DNA from: Alitta virens
Taxonomy: Eukaryota > Annelida > Polychaeta > Phyllodocida > Nereididae
Length of the DNA: 64,000 bases
Direction of reading: 5' to 3'
Assembly (NCBI GenBank): GCA_932294295.1
Contig: OW028573.1
Coordinates: forward strand, 69,665,829 to 69,729,828
Part shown: piece by piece, positions 49,901 through 61,150 of the stretch
Layout of the letters: each line of letters opens with the position of its first letter
Numbering within the stretch: the stretch's first letter is position 1
Made by a program: the position numbers and the translations under genes
The notes under the pieces: model-generated
Databases searched by the model: none
Told to the model about the DNA's origin: nothing
The model's input: the letters and a program-made list of their open reading frames with translations, nothing else

Positions 49901-50505
49901 TAGTGTGACCTCCTTATATCGCGTACCTTGGGAGACATAATAATACAACCGTGATATAGCAGAGGTATTCTAATTAGCGCGGTCCACCTGCCACGCCCCC
50001 TTACGGAGATTTGCAGTGTGTTCGCTCAACCGTAACGATCGCGATTTTGCCTGCCTGCTCGTTACGCAATAGTAATTAAGGAGCTGATAACCGAACAACT
50101 TAAATAGCATGTAAATACAAAGGTTTATTGATATAGACTCCACATGATAGTAGTTTTAATTGAGATTAAGATTTACAGGAAATACTGGATTAACTACATA
50201 GGCCTATATAATTACTACCTACTATATGTTTTATCACAATACAACAGGGCAATTCCTCTGTTATCTGGTCTTAATTGCACTTCACAATACTGACCCTTGA
50301 CAGGTCAAAGAGCTCTGGTCTAGGGTTCACAACAGTGTGAATTGCATATATATTCATAACTATTGAAAGGTGTCAACTGCTGTCAATCCATGTAAAAACA
50401 GGACTAGACCTATACAGAGATATTCAGAGATATTCAGAGACAATAACAACGGCGATATTGCGGAGGTTCGCGTTAATTGAGGCGCGACATAGAAAGGTCA
50501 GACTG
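49901..50505. mobile_element. Non-autonomous pogo/Tigger-like MITE with TA flanks
   Basis: The left end TAGTGTGACCTCCTTATATC and following GCG match the reverse complement of the right end (CAGTCTGACCTTTCTATGTC then GCG) for about 24 bases with few mismatches. TA dinucleotides lie immediately outside (49899-49900 and 50506-50507), the target of the Tc1/mariner/pogo group. About 605 bases, with no transposase frame. Confidence 0.72.
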
Positions 50506-51563
50506 TACAATTATTGTTGTTAGCTACACCTGAATTTTGAATATAGTCATACATTTTAGTATAGGGTCTGGCTGTGTTGACAGTATAGGTCTCTTTGATG
50601 GTCTTGGCACTGATTTGCAAGGCGTGGCCTCACAAATGCGACTACCTGGTGAAGGGATCAGGTGACTGTTACAGTTCTCCATTATGTGTGTACTCAAGGG
50701 AGGTCCTGTATGCCTAGTTATTGATTGGTCTTCCTGGATGATATGCCAGAAATTCATGGTTATTGACGTTCGTAGGTATTGTGCAATGGCCATTCTTAGG
50801 CTATCAGATGTAGTCATTAAAAATGTGATAAGGTGTCCAGACCCATATATTTCATTATTGGTTTTTGAGAGGGTATTTTGAAGTCTGAAACATTGAAACA
50901 AACATGATTTATAACTATTTGTTGGTCAAGAGGTGTGGTGTTACCTCAAAGAAGGAACAATTTAGGTGACAATTGTTTCACAATGGACTTCTCTTCTCTG
51001 GTTATTGGTCCCTGATAAGTGATAGGATTCGCTTTTGAAGACTGCAAGTTATTGCACTTGATTACGAAATGGTTTTTAAAGTTACATTATAACAGTTATA
51101 ACTATTTCTCGATTTGCATAAGTTTGTGTCCCAATGTTATTAATAGATAATATGAGAATTCTTTATTTTTCTGAAGAAACATCTCACACTAGTCAGTTTT
51201 CATACAAGTAAAGGCCTTCCAATTCTATATAAAGCTCCAGGGATAGATTGAATTACTGTTTATTATTTTTTTTACTGAAGCCATTCTGCTGATTGTCAAA
51301 ATGTGTAGCCTTTTCCATGCTGGATGTGGAGAGAAAATACCTGGAAATGACTGGGATATTTTAGATATGATTTGGATCACAATAACAGCCAGTCCAGGAT
51401 AAGTGCTGATGAAAATGTGTTGAGGTCATTGCCCTATGCTCACACCTTAATGGGCGTTGTAGCTGTTGCTATTATTTCTGAAGTGTTCGGTAAATTTGGA
51501 TAAGCCTTTTGATCATTGTGTAGCTCTAACTGGTTTGGGAGGGGACTGTCTGTCTGGTGCTAC

Positions 51564-51630
51564 AGCTGCTGCACTGCTGCTGCTGCTGCTTCTAGTGCTG
51601 CTGCTGCTGCTGCTACTGCTACTGCTGCTG
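51564..51630. repeat. CTG/GCT triplet tract
   Basis: Imperfect run of CTG triplets with CTA and CTT interruptions. It produces a fortuitous poly-Leu frame and is not a gene. Confidence 0.95.
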
Positions 51631-52677
51631 TTTGTTAGATGGGTGCCTCAAGCTTTGTCACTTCACTTGTATAAATCCTGATGCTGCTGGAAGTGACAGT
51701 CACTTGTGCACGTTTGAAACGTACATTTCTAAGAACTGCTTGGTCATTTCTATGAGGACATCTTTTTACCTGGACCTTTTGGAAGTTCTTCAGCTGGAGA
51801 AACTTTGTTTTATTTCTAAATGAACAATTGCACTTGGGAGAGCAGATGTGTGACTGTTGTGCAGATAACAGCGGAAGCCTTTTGTAGAAACACCTTTGGA
51901 CTTAACAGGTAAAGCTATTTCCTTTGAGGTTCCTTCTAGGCACATTAGTGTACTGTTTTCGGCGATTGTCCTGTTCTCGCTACTTCTTTCATCTTATTTT
52001 ATTGCATTTGTATGGCTGTTGCATTTTGTGATCAGTTTGGGTTTACTAGGATTTGATGATCCAGCAAAATTGCCAAACGCTGCCACATTGCCACATCCTT
52101 GATTCAAGGCCTTATCGGTCGCATTGTATGACAATGTTCTGCTCAGATTAAATTGTTCGGCCAATTGTTAACTGTGAGCCTGTGGGGCTTCCTGGCTTCA
52201 TTGGCATTGCTCCAGCAGCATCTAACTTGGATAGTTGTTTCTTCGGTAGGTTTCTGGAAATGGTTATGATGCATTACTTCAATTCAGGTAGCATGCAGTG
52301 GTTCGCTTGGTCTCCTGCAAACCGTCTTATTTTATGAAGTCATATTTCACTGGTTTTGCTGATTAGGAAATGTGAAGTATGAAGTGTCTGGACAGTTGCT
52401 ATGTGGACATGCTATTGATAACTAAGCGTGAACGCTTGATAACAGATGTGGGCCATGTTTATGATGCTGCTTGGACTTGTTTCTAGGAATATTGATTCTC
52501 AGTGATTACTGCCTGACTGTTCTATTTTATGACCACACGAGGATTATAATAACTTGAAATATTTATAGGGTGAATCAATATTGTCTGATGTACAAGTTCA
52601 TTGTTTGATGGTCATTTGTTTATATTGTGGCAAATACTTGGATGGTTGTATCATATAATGAAGTCTTTATTTTACAG

Positions 52678-52843
52678 GCTTTGGACCAACTCCGAAAAAC
52701 AACTGGTACAGTAAAACTTGTGATAGCAAAACCGACCAAAGCTGAAAACAACAACACAAACTCCATCCAGGACGAAATGACTAAAACAGACGATTCTGAG
52801 ATTGTTACCCAGGCCATCGTCCAGGTGCAGCCTGAGCAACCAG
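52678..52843 (+). CDS. MPDZ: MPDZ-like exon: end of PDZ9 and linker
   Basis: Acceptor TCTTTATTTTACAG; donor GTGAGT at 52844; phase 0 in, 1 out. It encodes ALDQLRKTTGTVKLVIAKPT, the helix B end and last strand of PDZ9 (vertebrate KFISLLKTAKMTVKLTIHAEN), then an Asn/Thr/Gln-rich linker. Confidence 0.93.
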
Positions 52844-53036
52844 GTGAGTGCCATGGTGATATATATCGTCATCCTTCTTCTATGTATGCAACACACACCT
52901 TGTCATAAAATATCCTACGAAGACCACACCTATTTTCATGCATTCCTAAAACAACCTGAAGACGCACATCCTTGATACAATAACCTTTGTGAATGTCATT
53001 AACTCTTAAAATCTGGTTTGGTGGTTTGCTAAGCAG

Positions 53037-53198
53037 CTGAGGATGAGGTAACTGCTAATTCTACAGAGGTGGAGGAGACAGCAAATGAGGTTTCTGCATC
53101 TCCTCAGGATGAGGAGGGTGAACCTCCCCAACCTCAGGATGCTGAACCTCAACCTAAGTTAGCACCTCAACCTGAGGAGGTGATACCTCGGTCCCCAG
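53037..53198 (+). CDS. MPDZ: MPDZ-like exon: acidic Gln/Pro linker, symmetric phase 1
   Basis: Acceptor TTTGCTAAGCAG; donor GTATGG at 53199; phase 1/1. It encodes Glu/Pro/Gln-rich sequence (EVEETANEVSASPQDEEGEP then PQPQDAEPQPKLAPQPEE). No domain. It can be skipped without shifting frame. Confidence 0.8.
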
Positions 53199-54107
53199 GT
53201 ATGGATTCTCTCAATTCTCAGTCACCTGTGTCTTCTCTCACACCTTATGTTTCCTGTACACCTTCCTATGGAATTCAAAATCACATCTGTGCCCGAAAAT
53301 CACATTGATAAAACCAGTGGCAGCTCCAGCACTTTGCAAACAGCTCTTTTGATGAAAAAAATTGCAATAATGCAGTTATTACAGTTTATAATATTAATTT
53401 ATATATAAAATATAAATGTATGTATGGAGGTGTCACTGGATAAAACCTATATGATGTAGACTTCTTAGTTTGCTCTTACCGCCAGCACATAAACTTTTTG
53501 TTTCTCTGCACAAGACAGACTATTGTTGACTTATTAATATGAATCACTGTGTCACTTTGCGAATTACAATATTCAGTGATAGTGAATACATCCCTGTTTA
53601 AAAACGGGCAAATTGGCTCATATAAGGATTATGAAATTACTCAATAAATTGGTGGTTCTTCAAAGGGGTGTAATGGCATTTGCTGAATACTGTATATTTG
53701 TGTTTACACTGAAATATAACCATTAATTGACCTTTTTACTGTTCTGCAAATTTAATTTGTCCAAACCCAGGATAAATTTTACATTTCATAAATTCTGAAG
53801 ATTTTGTGATTTTACTTAATTTTTATATTGTGATTTTGATTATTTTATGGCAGTTTGCATTTTCTTTGTGATTTTCTGATTTGTACACAGGCATAGTAAT
53901 TGTGATCTAATGAATATAGAGTATCTACGTATTATGTCTTGCCTTCCAGTTTTGTTGTTCTATATAGGGTGGGTTCTTTGTAGGGAAGGGGTCAGAAATA
54001 AGCAAAGATATGTCGTTCTGTAACGGTTGTCATCACACGGTAATTACGAAAGCCAAAGGGGCATTAGCTTAATTATTTTGGATGTATTAAGAGCAACAAA
54101 CTTACAG

Positions 54108-54452
54108 ATGAAGGAAGTAATGCCAATACATCTGGGGAAGAGGCTACTGCTGAATCAGATGCTAAGGTTGCTGAGGGTGAATCCGCAGTTGCTGCAGCTG
54201 CTACAGAAGAGAGTAGTGATGCTAAGGGAAGTGATGGAAGCAGTGGTGATGCTAAGAAAGCAGATGGTGACGATAGCAAGACTGAGGGTGATACTAAGAC
54301 TGAATGTCTTGAAAATGCTGATGAAGGATCAGAAACAAAGAAAGATGAAAGCAATGATGAAGCCAAGGCTGATGAATCGCCTGCTTCAGAGATAAAGGAG
54401 GGCAGTGAACCAACAGTTGATGCTGAAGCAAAAGTTGAAAATGCAGATACAG
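54108..54452 (+). CDS. MPDZ: MPDZ-like exon: long acidic Asp/Ala/Lys linker, symmetric phase 1
   Basis: Acceptor ACAAACTTACAG; donor GTAGCT at 54453; phase 1/1, 115 codons with no stop. It lacks an in-frame ATG near its start, so it is easy to miss. It encodes charged repetitive sequence with recurring DAK and short Glu/Asp/Ala clusters (SSDAKGSDGSSGDAKKADGD). It is probably intrinsically disordered. The pyrimidine tract of the acceptor is modest and the donor is non-consensus after +3, but the long open frame, the phase fit and the composition shared with the exon at 53037 support it. Confidence 0.72.
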
Positions 54453-54555
54453 GTAGCTGAGTAATAGAAACTGACTTTTGCTATTGATAACTTGATAGAT
54501 AGATAGATATGTGATGATTTTCTTGTACTGAGCAAACCTCTTTTTTTTATGAAAG

Positions 54556-54597
54556 AAGGCAAACCAGCATCAGGAGAGGCAACAACATCTGCTAAGG
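54556..54597 (+). CDS. MPDZ: MPDZ-like candidate micro-exon, symmetric phase 1
   Basis: 42 bases between a T-rich acceptor (TTTTTTTTATGAAAG) and donor GTGAGG at 54598, phase 1/1. It encodes EGKPASGEATTSAK, similar in composition to the preceding linker exon. It fits both neighbours and could be optional. Confidence 0.5.
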
Positions 54598-55432
54598 GTG
54601 AGGGTATGAGACACTGATCTCCCTGCCACGGAGTGAATCACGTTTGAACGTAGTTGATAATATCATTAGCACCAAAACCCCGCACCTAGGTGTCCCAATA
54701 TTCACATACAATTTACCACAACCAGCTGAATTGTAAGATACATCACTGGGTAAAGGTCACATATAATGCATACATCCATACTTCATTGCAGTTCCAATTT
54801 AGAGATTGATGATACAATCACTTATCAGACATTGTTCGCTGTTCACAACGGACAGTTGCCCTGCCATTATTGCTGCATATACAACAAAGACTAAGCATTT
54901 CTGAAGTTATCAGACACAGGTTCACCATTATGCACTACAAAAGCCATAATCAAGAGGCAACCATTACAACATTAGCAAATTAGTTTCAACACTAAATATT
55001 TTACACTGATTTCACCCTGGGTTTGTGGGATTTAACTTCCCATAATCAAAAATTCTTGCAATGACATGGATAACACCAAAAATTGTATGCGTTGTTGGCC
55101 ATCAAATTTCCAACAAATTACTTCTATGCTTCATGTGAGATCAGTGGCTTAATGCTGAACAATACATACTGTTGATCAATCAATGCATTGGGTGTGCCCA
55201 CTGTTAAAAACCGATAGTATGTCATCTGGTTCTACATCCAACTTTTTTTATTGGTTCTTTTGGTGTGAATCAAGTATTTTCAGATTATCGTATTGAACCT
55301 TCATCCAAGTGTTTGATGTCATACATTATAGAGTTCATAGCTTGCATGATGTACATAAAAAAGACTGGAAGCTATTGGGTAGCTTTATCATTAATGTCAT
55401 TTTGTGATAAAAAAAATTCTCTTTATTTGCAG

Positions 55433-55584
55433 CCAAAGAACAAACACCTGTGATTCAGGAACCTGAGGTGGATGTGAACCCCGCCACATGTCCGATAACA
55501 CCTGGAAAGGAATGCACCATTGAAATTCAGAAAGGAAAATCTGGACTTGGTCTTTCGATAGTGGGAGGCTCAGATACTTTACTG
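55433..55584 (+). CDS. MPDZ: MPDZ-like exon: start of PDZ10
   Basis: Acceptor TCTTTATTTGCAG; donor GTAAGT at 55585; phase 1 in, 0 out. It encodes [20 protein letters not shown] and [15 protein letters not shown], nearly identical to vertebrate [33 protein letters not shown]. Confidence 0.96.
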
Positions 55585-57137
55585 GTAAGTCCTATTTGGC
55601 CGTATACACTACCTTTATTTGCCATGGTGTTTACTTTACAATAGGATACAGACATATTACTGTCATTCGCTCGCTTCCTTTGCTTATTTCTTGTACAATT
55701 GTATTCCTGTGTAACTGAAAGAAACATTTCTCTTCATACGGTACACACTGTGCTAATGGCTTAGATGCAGTTTGTCATATAATGTTGTGCACTTTTCATA
55801 CCTAACCTTTCTTAACTTCTTGCGTTAATTCACTAATCAGCCAAAGTGGAGTGAAATGGTGAAGGTTAGTAGATGCACACTTCCAAAAACATGACACTTC
55901 TGTATATTTTATTCATAGACAATTTGTAGTTACTTAGCCAGTTTCTTAAGCCACTGTCACACGGGCCGGTTGTGCCGTAGTGAAGCCGTAGTATTACGTA
56001 ATAGTTGCGGAAATCGCTACCCGGCTCCAAGCCGGCGGCCCCAATACGGCCACCCGTGGATACCCGTGGATACCCGGCAAGCACCCGTGGGACCCTTGGC
56101 CCAGCCGCGAAACCCGGCCCCGGTAGCCGGTTGTGCCACGCTTGCATGGCACAACCGTAGAAATCTCACGGGTGAAAAAAAAAACAAAAAAACACGTGGA
56201 AGCCGACGGGTGACCCGTGGAAGCCGACGGGTGACCCGTGGAAGCCGGCGGGTGGCCCGTAGGAGCCGGCGGGTGGCCCGTAGAACCCGGCGAATTATTC
56301 GTCCCTAATTTCACCCCGGCGGCTTGTTGAGGGGTTCTACGGGTAACCCGGCGGCTTTCACGGGTAACCCGCCGGCTTTCACGGGTAACCCGCCGGCTTT
56401 CACGGGAAACCCGCCGACTTTTTGCTACCAGCGTCAGCGTAGGCAGGGAGGTATATACTGAAGGCTGCTGCTCCTCTAATATTAGTCCGATTTTCCTCAA
56501 ATAAAGACTGCATGGCAGTATAGCTCATACTGATTCCATACGTATTTTCGGATTTTAAAAAACCCGAATATTAAGCGAGATATTTGTCTGAGAAGGCAGT
56601 TGTCTTGCGGTGGCTGCTGCTCCATTTATATTAATCCGATTTTCGTCAAATCAGGATTGAATTGTAGTATAAATCATACTGATTCCATACGCGTTTTCGG
56701 ATTGAAAATAGACCAAATATTAAGCGAGATATTCGTCTGAGAAGGTAGCTGGGTTGGCGGAGGCAAACAGTGGTGCTCTCGCAGACGTCCGCGCCCTGAT
56801 TGTATCAATGCAGGGCTGAGCCCTTCTTTAAAATGCTGCTGCTCCCCTAATATTAGTCCGATTTTCGTCAAATTAAAACTGTATTGTAGCATAGTTCATA
56901 CTGATTCCATCATGTTTTCGGATTGAAAATAGACCAAATATTAAGCGAGATATTCATCTGAGAATGGTGGCGGCCAGGTGCTCTGTGTATGGTCATGACT
57001 TGAATGGTGTGGTCAATATTTTTGACCATGATATATATACATTGTTTGGATGGGCTTTATTGCAATTCATTTCTACTCATTCTGCCAACTGCCATGACCG
57101 TTATGTCAATTGCTATTAGCATGTTGAATGATATAAA

Positions 57138-57371
57138 GAATACAGCAAATGCTCAATACATGTGTCAATTGCCTAAATTGGGGTTATTTGACCTGTCATT
57201 TCATGGATTGTTCAAAGATGACACAGTAATTGCTGTTAGGATTTTGAATGATATACAGAATGGGTGTAGAGAATACAGCAAATGCTCAATACATGTGTCA
57301 ATTGCCTAATTGCCTAAATTGGGGTTCTTTGACCTGTCATTTCATAGTTTGTTCAAAGATGACACAGTAAT
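57138..57371 (+). repeat. Direct duplication of about 95 bases inside the foldback element
   Basis: GAATACAGCAAATGCTCAAT through GACACAGTAAT occurs at 57138-57230 and again at 57271-57371, the second copy with an extra CTAATTGC. The preceding TTGAATGATATA-AGAA is duplicated too (57124 and 57244), so the duplicated unit is about 125 bases. Confidence 0.9.
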
Positions 57372-59094
57372 ATGACATTGTCTTGATTGTCATTCACAAT
57401 TACAAAAAGATGTAATTGCTTTCATTAATTAAAAACATTGTATTCTATTGTAATTACCAGGCAATGATTATATTTGTATATTGGTTTTTTTTTTATACAT
57501 GTGAACATTCTTATCTTTTTGTGTTAATTTGAATCTTATTGTGATAATAAATTATTATTTTGATCAGTATTTGTGTATATTTTTGTAAAATTTAAATCTA
57601 ATATTAATATTGTAATTAGTATTTGTGATTTGATCTGTGATTTTATTTGCTATCTTTTATGTACTTATATGTACCAAATATTAAGCTAGATATTCTATAT
57701 TATATAATAAGCATATAAATCTATCTGTCTCTCTAAACTATCTGTCTATCTACATATCCGATTTTCGTGAAATAAAGACTGAATTATTCAGGGAAATGTG
57801 TAGAATTTATATAATAGTTAAAGGTGGGGAAAATTAATGGAGTATACTAGGCACAAACAAGAATATTCTTGTTAATAAAGTTAGCAATACCTTATAGAGT
57901 ATAGATATGTAGATAGACAGATAGTTATAAGATCTTAACCTAATAATATGTTACTATCAATAATTCATTGATTAGTATCAATAAAAAACGATGATAAAAC
58001 AATGTTTGTTTGCTTGTTGCCAATAAAATTCCGACTTGATAAAGATGTCTATGGAGCTATAACAGCTATCTATAGATAGATATACTCTACTTTAGAGTAA
58101 TCATTTTAGATATTTATTTCATTTTATATAAATTATCAATATTTCGTTGTTGTTTCTGAAAATAATCCAACTGGAATTAATATTGATATTGCATGTTCCA
58201 TCCATGATCAAAACAATCTCCCTCTTTAATATGCATAATAAACAGGAATCAGTTGAAATTCAGAATTTCAATTAATGCTTGTGATCAATGATGAAAAAGT
58301 ATGACTTACCCCATTCTTTGTATTATTCAAAATGCTAATAGCAATTGACATATATAGGTTAATTGACTTTACAAAACCAAAGGAAAAGTCCTTCCCATTG
58401 GCCAGTTGGCAGAATGAGTAGAAATTAATTGCAATAAAGCTCATCCAAACAATGTATATATAATGGTAAAAAATATTGACCATACCATTCAAGTCATGAA
58501 CATACACAGAGCACCATGCTGCCTTCTCAGACGAATATCACGCTTAATATTTGGTCTATTTTCAATCTGAAATTCTGTGTGGAATAAGTATGAACTCTTC
58601 TATAATTCAATTTTTATTTGACGCAAATCGGATTAATATTAAAGGAGCAGCAGCCGCCACCAGACAGCCGCCTTCTCAGACGAATATCTCGCTTAATATT
58701 TGGTCTATTTTCGATCCGAAAACACGTATAGAGTCAGTATGAATTATACTACAATCCAGTCTTATTTGACGAAAATCGGACTAATATTAGGGGAGCAGCA
58801 GCATTTTAAAGAAGCGCTCAGCCCTACCTGCATTGATACAGTCAGGGCGCGGACGTCTGCGAGAGCACCACAGTTTGCCTCCGCCAACCTAGCTACCTTC
58901 TCAGACGAATAACTCGCTTAATATTTGGTATATTTTCGATCCGAAAACCGGTATGGAATCAGTATAAATTATCCTACAATTTAGTTCTTATTTAACGAAA
59001 ATCGGCCTAATATTAGGGGAGCAGCAGTCTTTTAAAGTATACTCCTGGAAGCTGTGAGTTACTCCTACTACTCGCCGGCTTACTCCTACAACCC

Positions 59095-59266
59095 GCCGAG
59101 TCACCCGTAGAACCCGCCGAGTCACCCGTAGAACCCGCCGAGGCACCCGTGGAACCCGCCGAGGCACCCGTGGGACCCGCCGAGGCACCCGTGGAAGCCG
59201 CCGAGGCACCCGTGGAAGCCGGCGGGTAACCCGGCGGGTGACCCGGCGGGTAACCCGTAGCGCCCG
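59095..59266. repeat. 21-bp GC-rich minisatellite in the right arm of the foldback element
   Basis: Seven or more units of the type CACCCGTAGAACCCGCCGAG(T), with GC content far above the surrounding DNA. The mirror array in the left arm is at about 56195-56290 and 56330-56420. Long Arg/Pro-rich open frames here are fortuitous products of the repeat. Confidence 0.9.
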
Positions 59267-60043
59267 GCGGGTGCTGCCCCGCCCCTTTTTGCTGCCGCCA
59301 AACCGGCGGAAAGAGTTGTTACATAACTATTACGTAATACTACGGGTTCACTACGGCAAAACCGGCCCGTGTGACAGTGGCTTTACTTCATTATTTGTAG
59401 CATTAGATATTAAGTTCACCCTGTATTAGCTATACATGTGTAGAGAAACATAACTGTCGAATATTTATTTGTCACTTTATTTGATCGCCTGTAGAATGGC
59501 AGTGCCAGCACTGTAGCATGGAGGTACAGAAGGTGTATATAAGATTCACTTGTCATCAATTGTCATGGTGGTTATCTTCAGTGACCATGAATATGCCTAA
59601 ATTAATGGTTGAGATGTATATTACTTCAGCATTGAATAGATGATAAACACTGTTTTGTAACTGTATTTAAGAAATTCAGTTCCTGTTAAAGATTCTTCAG
59701 TCTTCGTTTATTTGTAATTTCTTTGATCACTTTAAAATGCGGTATGCCAACTTGTCAAGGCATCATAAGAATGAATAGTCTTTCTCTGCTGTTATTTTTA
59801 GAATGAAATAGAAGTATTGTAGTGTATGTTGGCTAGTAAAAGTTACAGAATAGTGCACATTTGACTGTTGGTAAAGAAAATCTGCTCAGTAGATATTATG
59901 ATTTTATTAGATTTTATAGTTTTGAATATCTCCTGAGCTTCTCTCATATTATCTTCGTAATGTGCGCCAGATGGAATCCATAAAATTTACATTTAATGAA
60001 TACCTAAGAATGAGTTATTGATACCGATATTTTTCCATTTTAG

Positions 60044-60127
60044 GGTGTGATTATCATTCACGAAGTTTATGAGGATGGCGCAGCTGCCAAAGATGGCCGT
60101 CTGTGGGCTGGAGACCAGATACTTGAG
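60044..60127 (+). CDS. MPDZ: MPDZ-like exon: middle of PDZ10
   Basis: Acceptor TTTTTCCATTTTAG; 28 codons, phase 0/0. It encodes [20 protein letters not shown] and WAGDQILE, nearly identical to vertebrate PDZ10. The donor is GTTTCA at 60128, poor beyond the GT, but placed exactly at the conserved ILE/VNG junction. Confidence 0.94.
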
Positions 60128-60256
60128 GTTTCAATTTCAATTTTTCTTAATTTGTAATTTTGCTTCACATGTTTGCTGATTGATCTGTTTAAACAGTATG
60201 ACCTTTCCCTATAATCCCGATGGTCTCACAATTAATCATTTTGTTATTCTGTACAG

Positions 60257-60394
60257 GTTAATGGTGAAGACTTGCGTGAAGCGACACACGATAGAGCTAT
60301 TCAAGTTCTACGACAGACACCTGCCGCAGTAAAGATGTCGGTGTTCAGGGATGAAACGCAACTGAAAGATGAGGAGATGTATGAAGTCTTTCAG
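60257..60394 (+). CDS. MPDZ: MPDZ-like exon: end of PDZ10
   Basis: Acceptor TATTCTGTACAG; donor GTAAAC at 60395; 46 codons, phase 0/0. It encodes VNGEDLREATHDRAIQVLRQ and VKMSVFRDE, matching vertebrate VNGIDLRKATHDEAINVLRQTP. His at the first helix-B position fits class I binding. Confidence 0.95.
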
Positions 60395-60593
60395 GTAAAC
60401 TTCTTTTTAATCTCAAATGACGCATGATCGTGTTGGTATTTGTTTGGATCTGCAAATATTGTAAAGCTATACTGTGATGCTTTGTCAGAAAGAGCCTTAA
60501 TTGTGCTATAAATATTTCTAAACTGCATCGATTTATAACTTTGGAACTGCTGTATTTGAATATTTAGTAATGAATATTTTTATATTTCTATAG

Positions 60594-60797
60594 GTGGAGT
60601 TAATGAAGAAGCCTGGTAAGGGACTGGGCATCAGTATTGTCGGCCGAAGAAATGACACAGGAGTTTTTATCTCAGACATTGTCAAAGGAGGAGTTGCAGA
60701 GGCTGATGGTCGAATGATGCAAGGCGACCAGATTCTTATGGTGAATGGCGAAGATCTCAAAGGTGCTACACAAGAGGAGGCTGCTGCCCTGCTGAAG
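60594..60797 (+). CDS. MPDZ: MPDZ-like exon: most of PDZ11
   Basis: Acceptor TATATTTCTATAG; donor GTACTG at 60798; 68 codons, phase 0/0. It encodes [40 protein letters not shown] and [20 protein letters not shown], almost identical to vertebrate PDZ11. The first helix-B residue reads as Gln. Confidence 0.96.
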
Positions 60798-61150
60798 GTA
60801 CTGTGGTTAAATGCTGATTGCGAAGTTAGCAAATATAGTGCATACAACACAGTTGACGGAATTATAATGTACTCTCAGGTTACAAAAAACAGTTTGCTCT
60901 GACAGAATATTTATTTTTGGTATTTTTTCCCACAGCAAATGCATTCAACTGGCGCCTGACACAACCCTGTGATATATGTAACATTCATAATTTATGGTTC
61001 CTAACTTTTTTGTTAGGACAGGAGTTTGTCAAATTTATACTTTGTTATTTGGCTGCTTCCTGGGAGGTATTGTGTGATATAAATGTTGGGTACATCTGAC
61101 AAACAGAAAGATTTTTATTTCATTTCAATGGGGTAATGTGTTTGTTTCAG

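Larger units (their letters stand above)
48906..52677. other. 3.8 kb intron within PDZ9 containing a MITE and microsatellites
   Basis: The flanking exons join directly in phase 0 (EATYDM / ALDQLRKTTG). Contents seen: an AGGC microsatellite (49702-49738), a TA-flanked MITE (49901-50505), a GCT/CTG tract (51564-51630) and short open frames that look fortuitous. The short T-rich frame at 51896-52102 is hydrophobic by composition only. Confidence 0.8.
55949..59382. mobile_element. 3.4 kb foldback DNA element with about 1.1 kb inverted arms
   Basis: The ends are AGCCACTGTCACACGGGCCG at the left and its reverse complement at 59363-59382, flanked by TTA at 55946-55948 and 59383-59385 (a 3-bp target duplication). 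Homology between the arms extends inward to about 57140 and 58310. The outer arm holds 21-bp tandem units built on CCCGTGGAAGCCGACGGGTG, and the inner arm holds several degenerate copies of a unit containing CTTCTCAGACGAATATC and ATTAAGCGAGATATT. The centre is AT-rich. No transposase was found, so it is non-autonomous. TTA duplication suggests PIF/Harbinger mobilisation, and the tandem-repeat outer domain recalls foldback elements described in sea urchins. It is inserted in the intron splitting PDZ10. Confidence 0.88.

Noticed and set aside
51466..51681. Poly-Leu open frame resembling a signal peptide or membrane segment
   Set aside because: Caused by the CTG triplet tract at 51564-51630.
56160..56500. 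Arg/Ser/Thr/Pro-rich open frames on both strands
   Set aside because: They are direct translations of the 21-bp minisatellite units of the foldback element.
58988..59209. Arg-Val-Pro repeat open frame resembling a basic repetitive protein
   Set aside because: Product of the right-arm 21-bp tandem repeat read on the minus strand; no gene.
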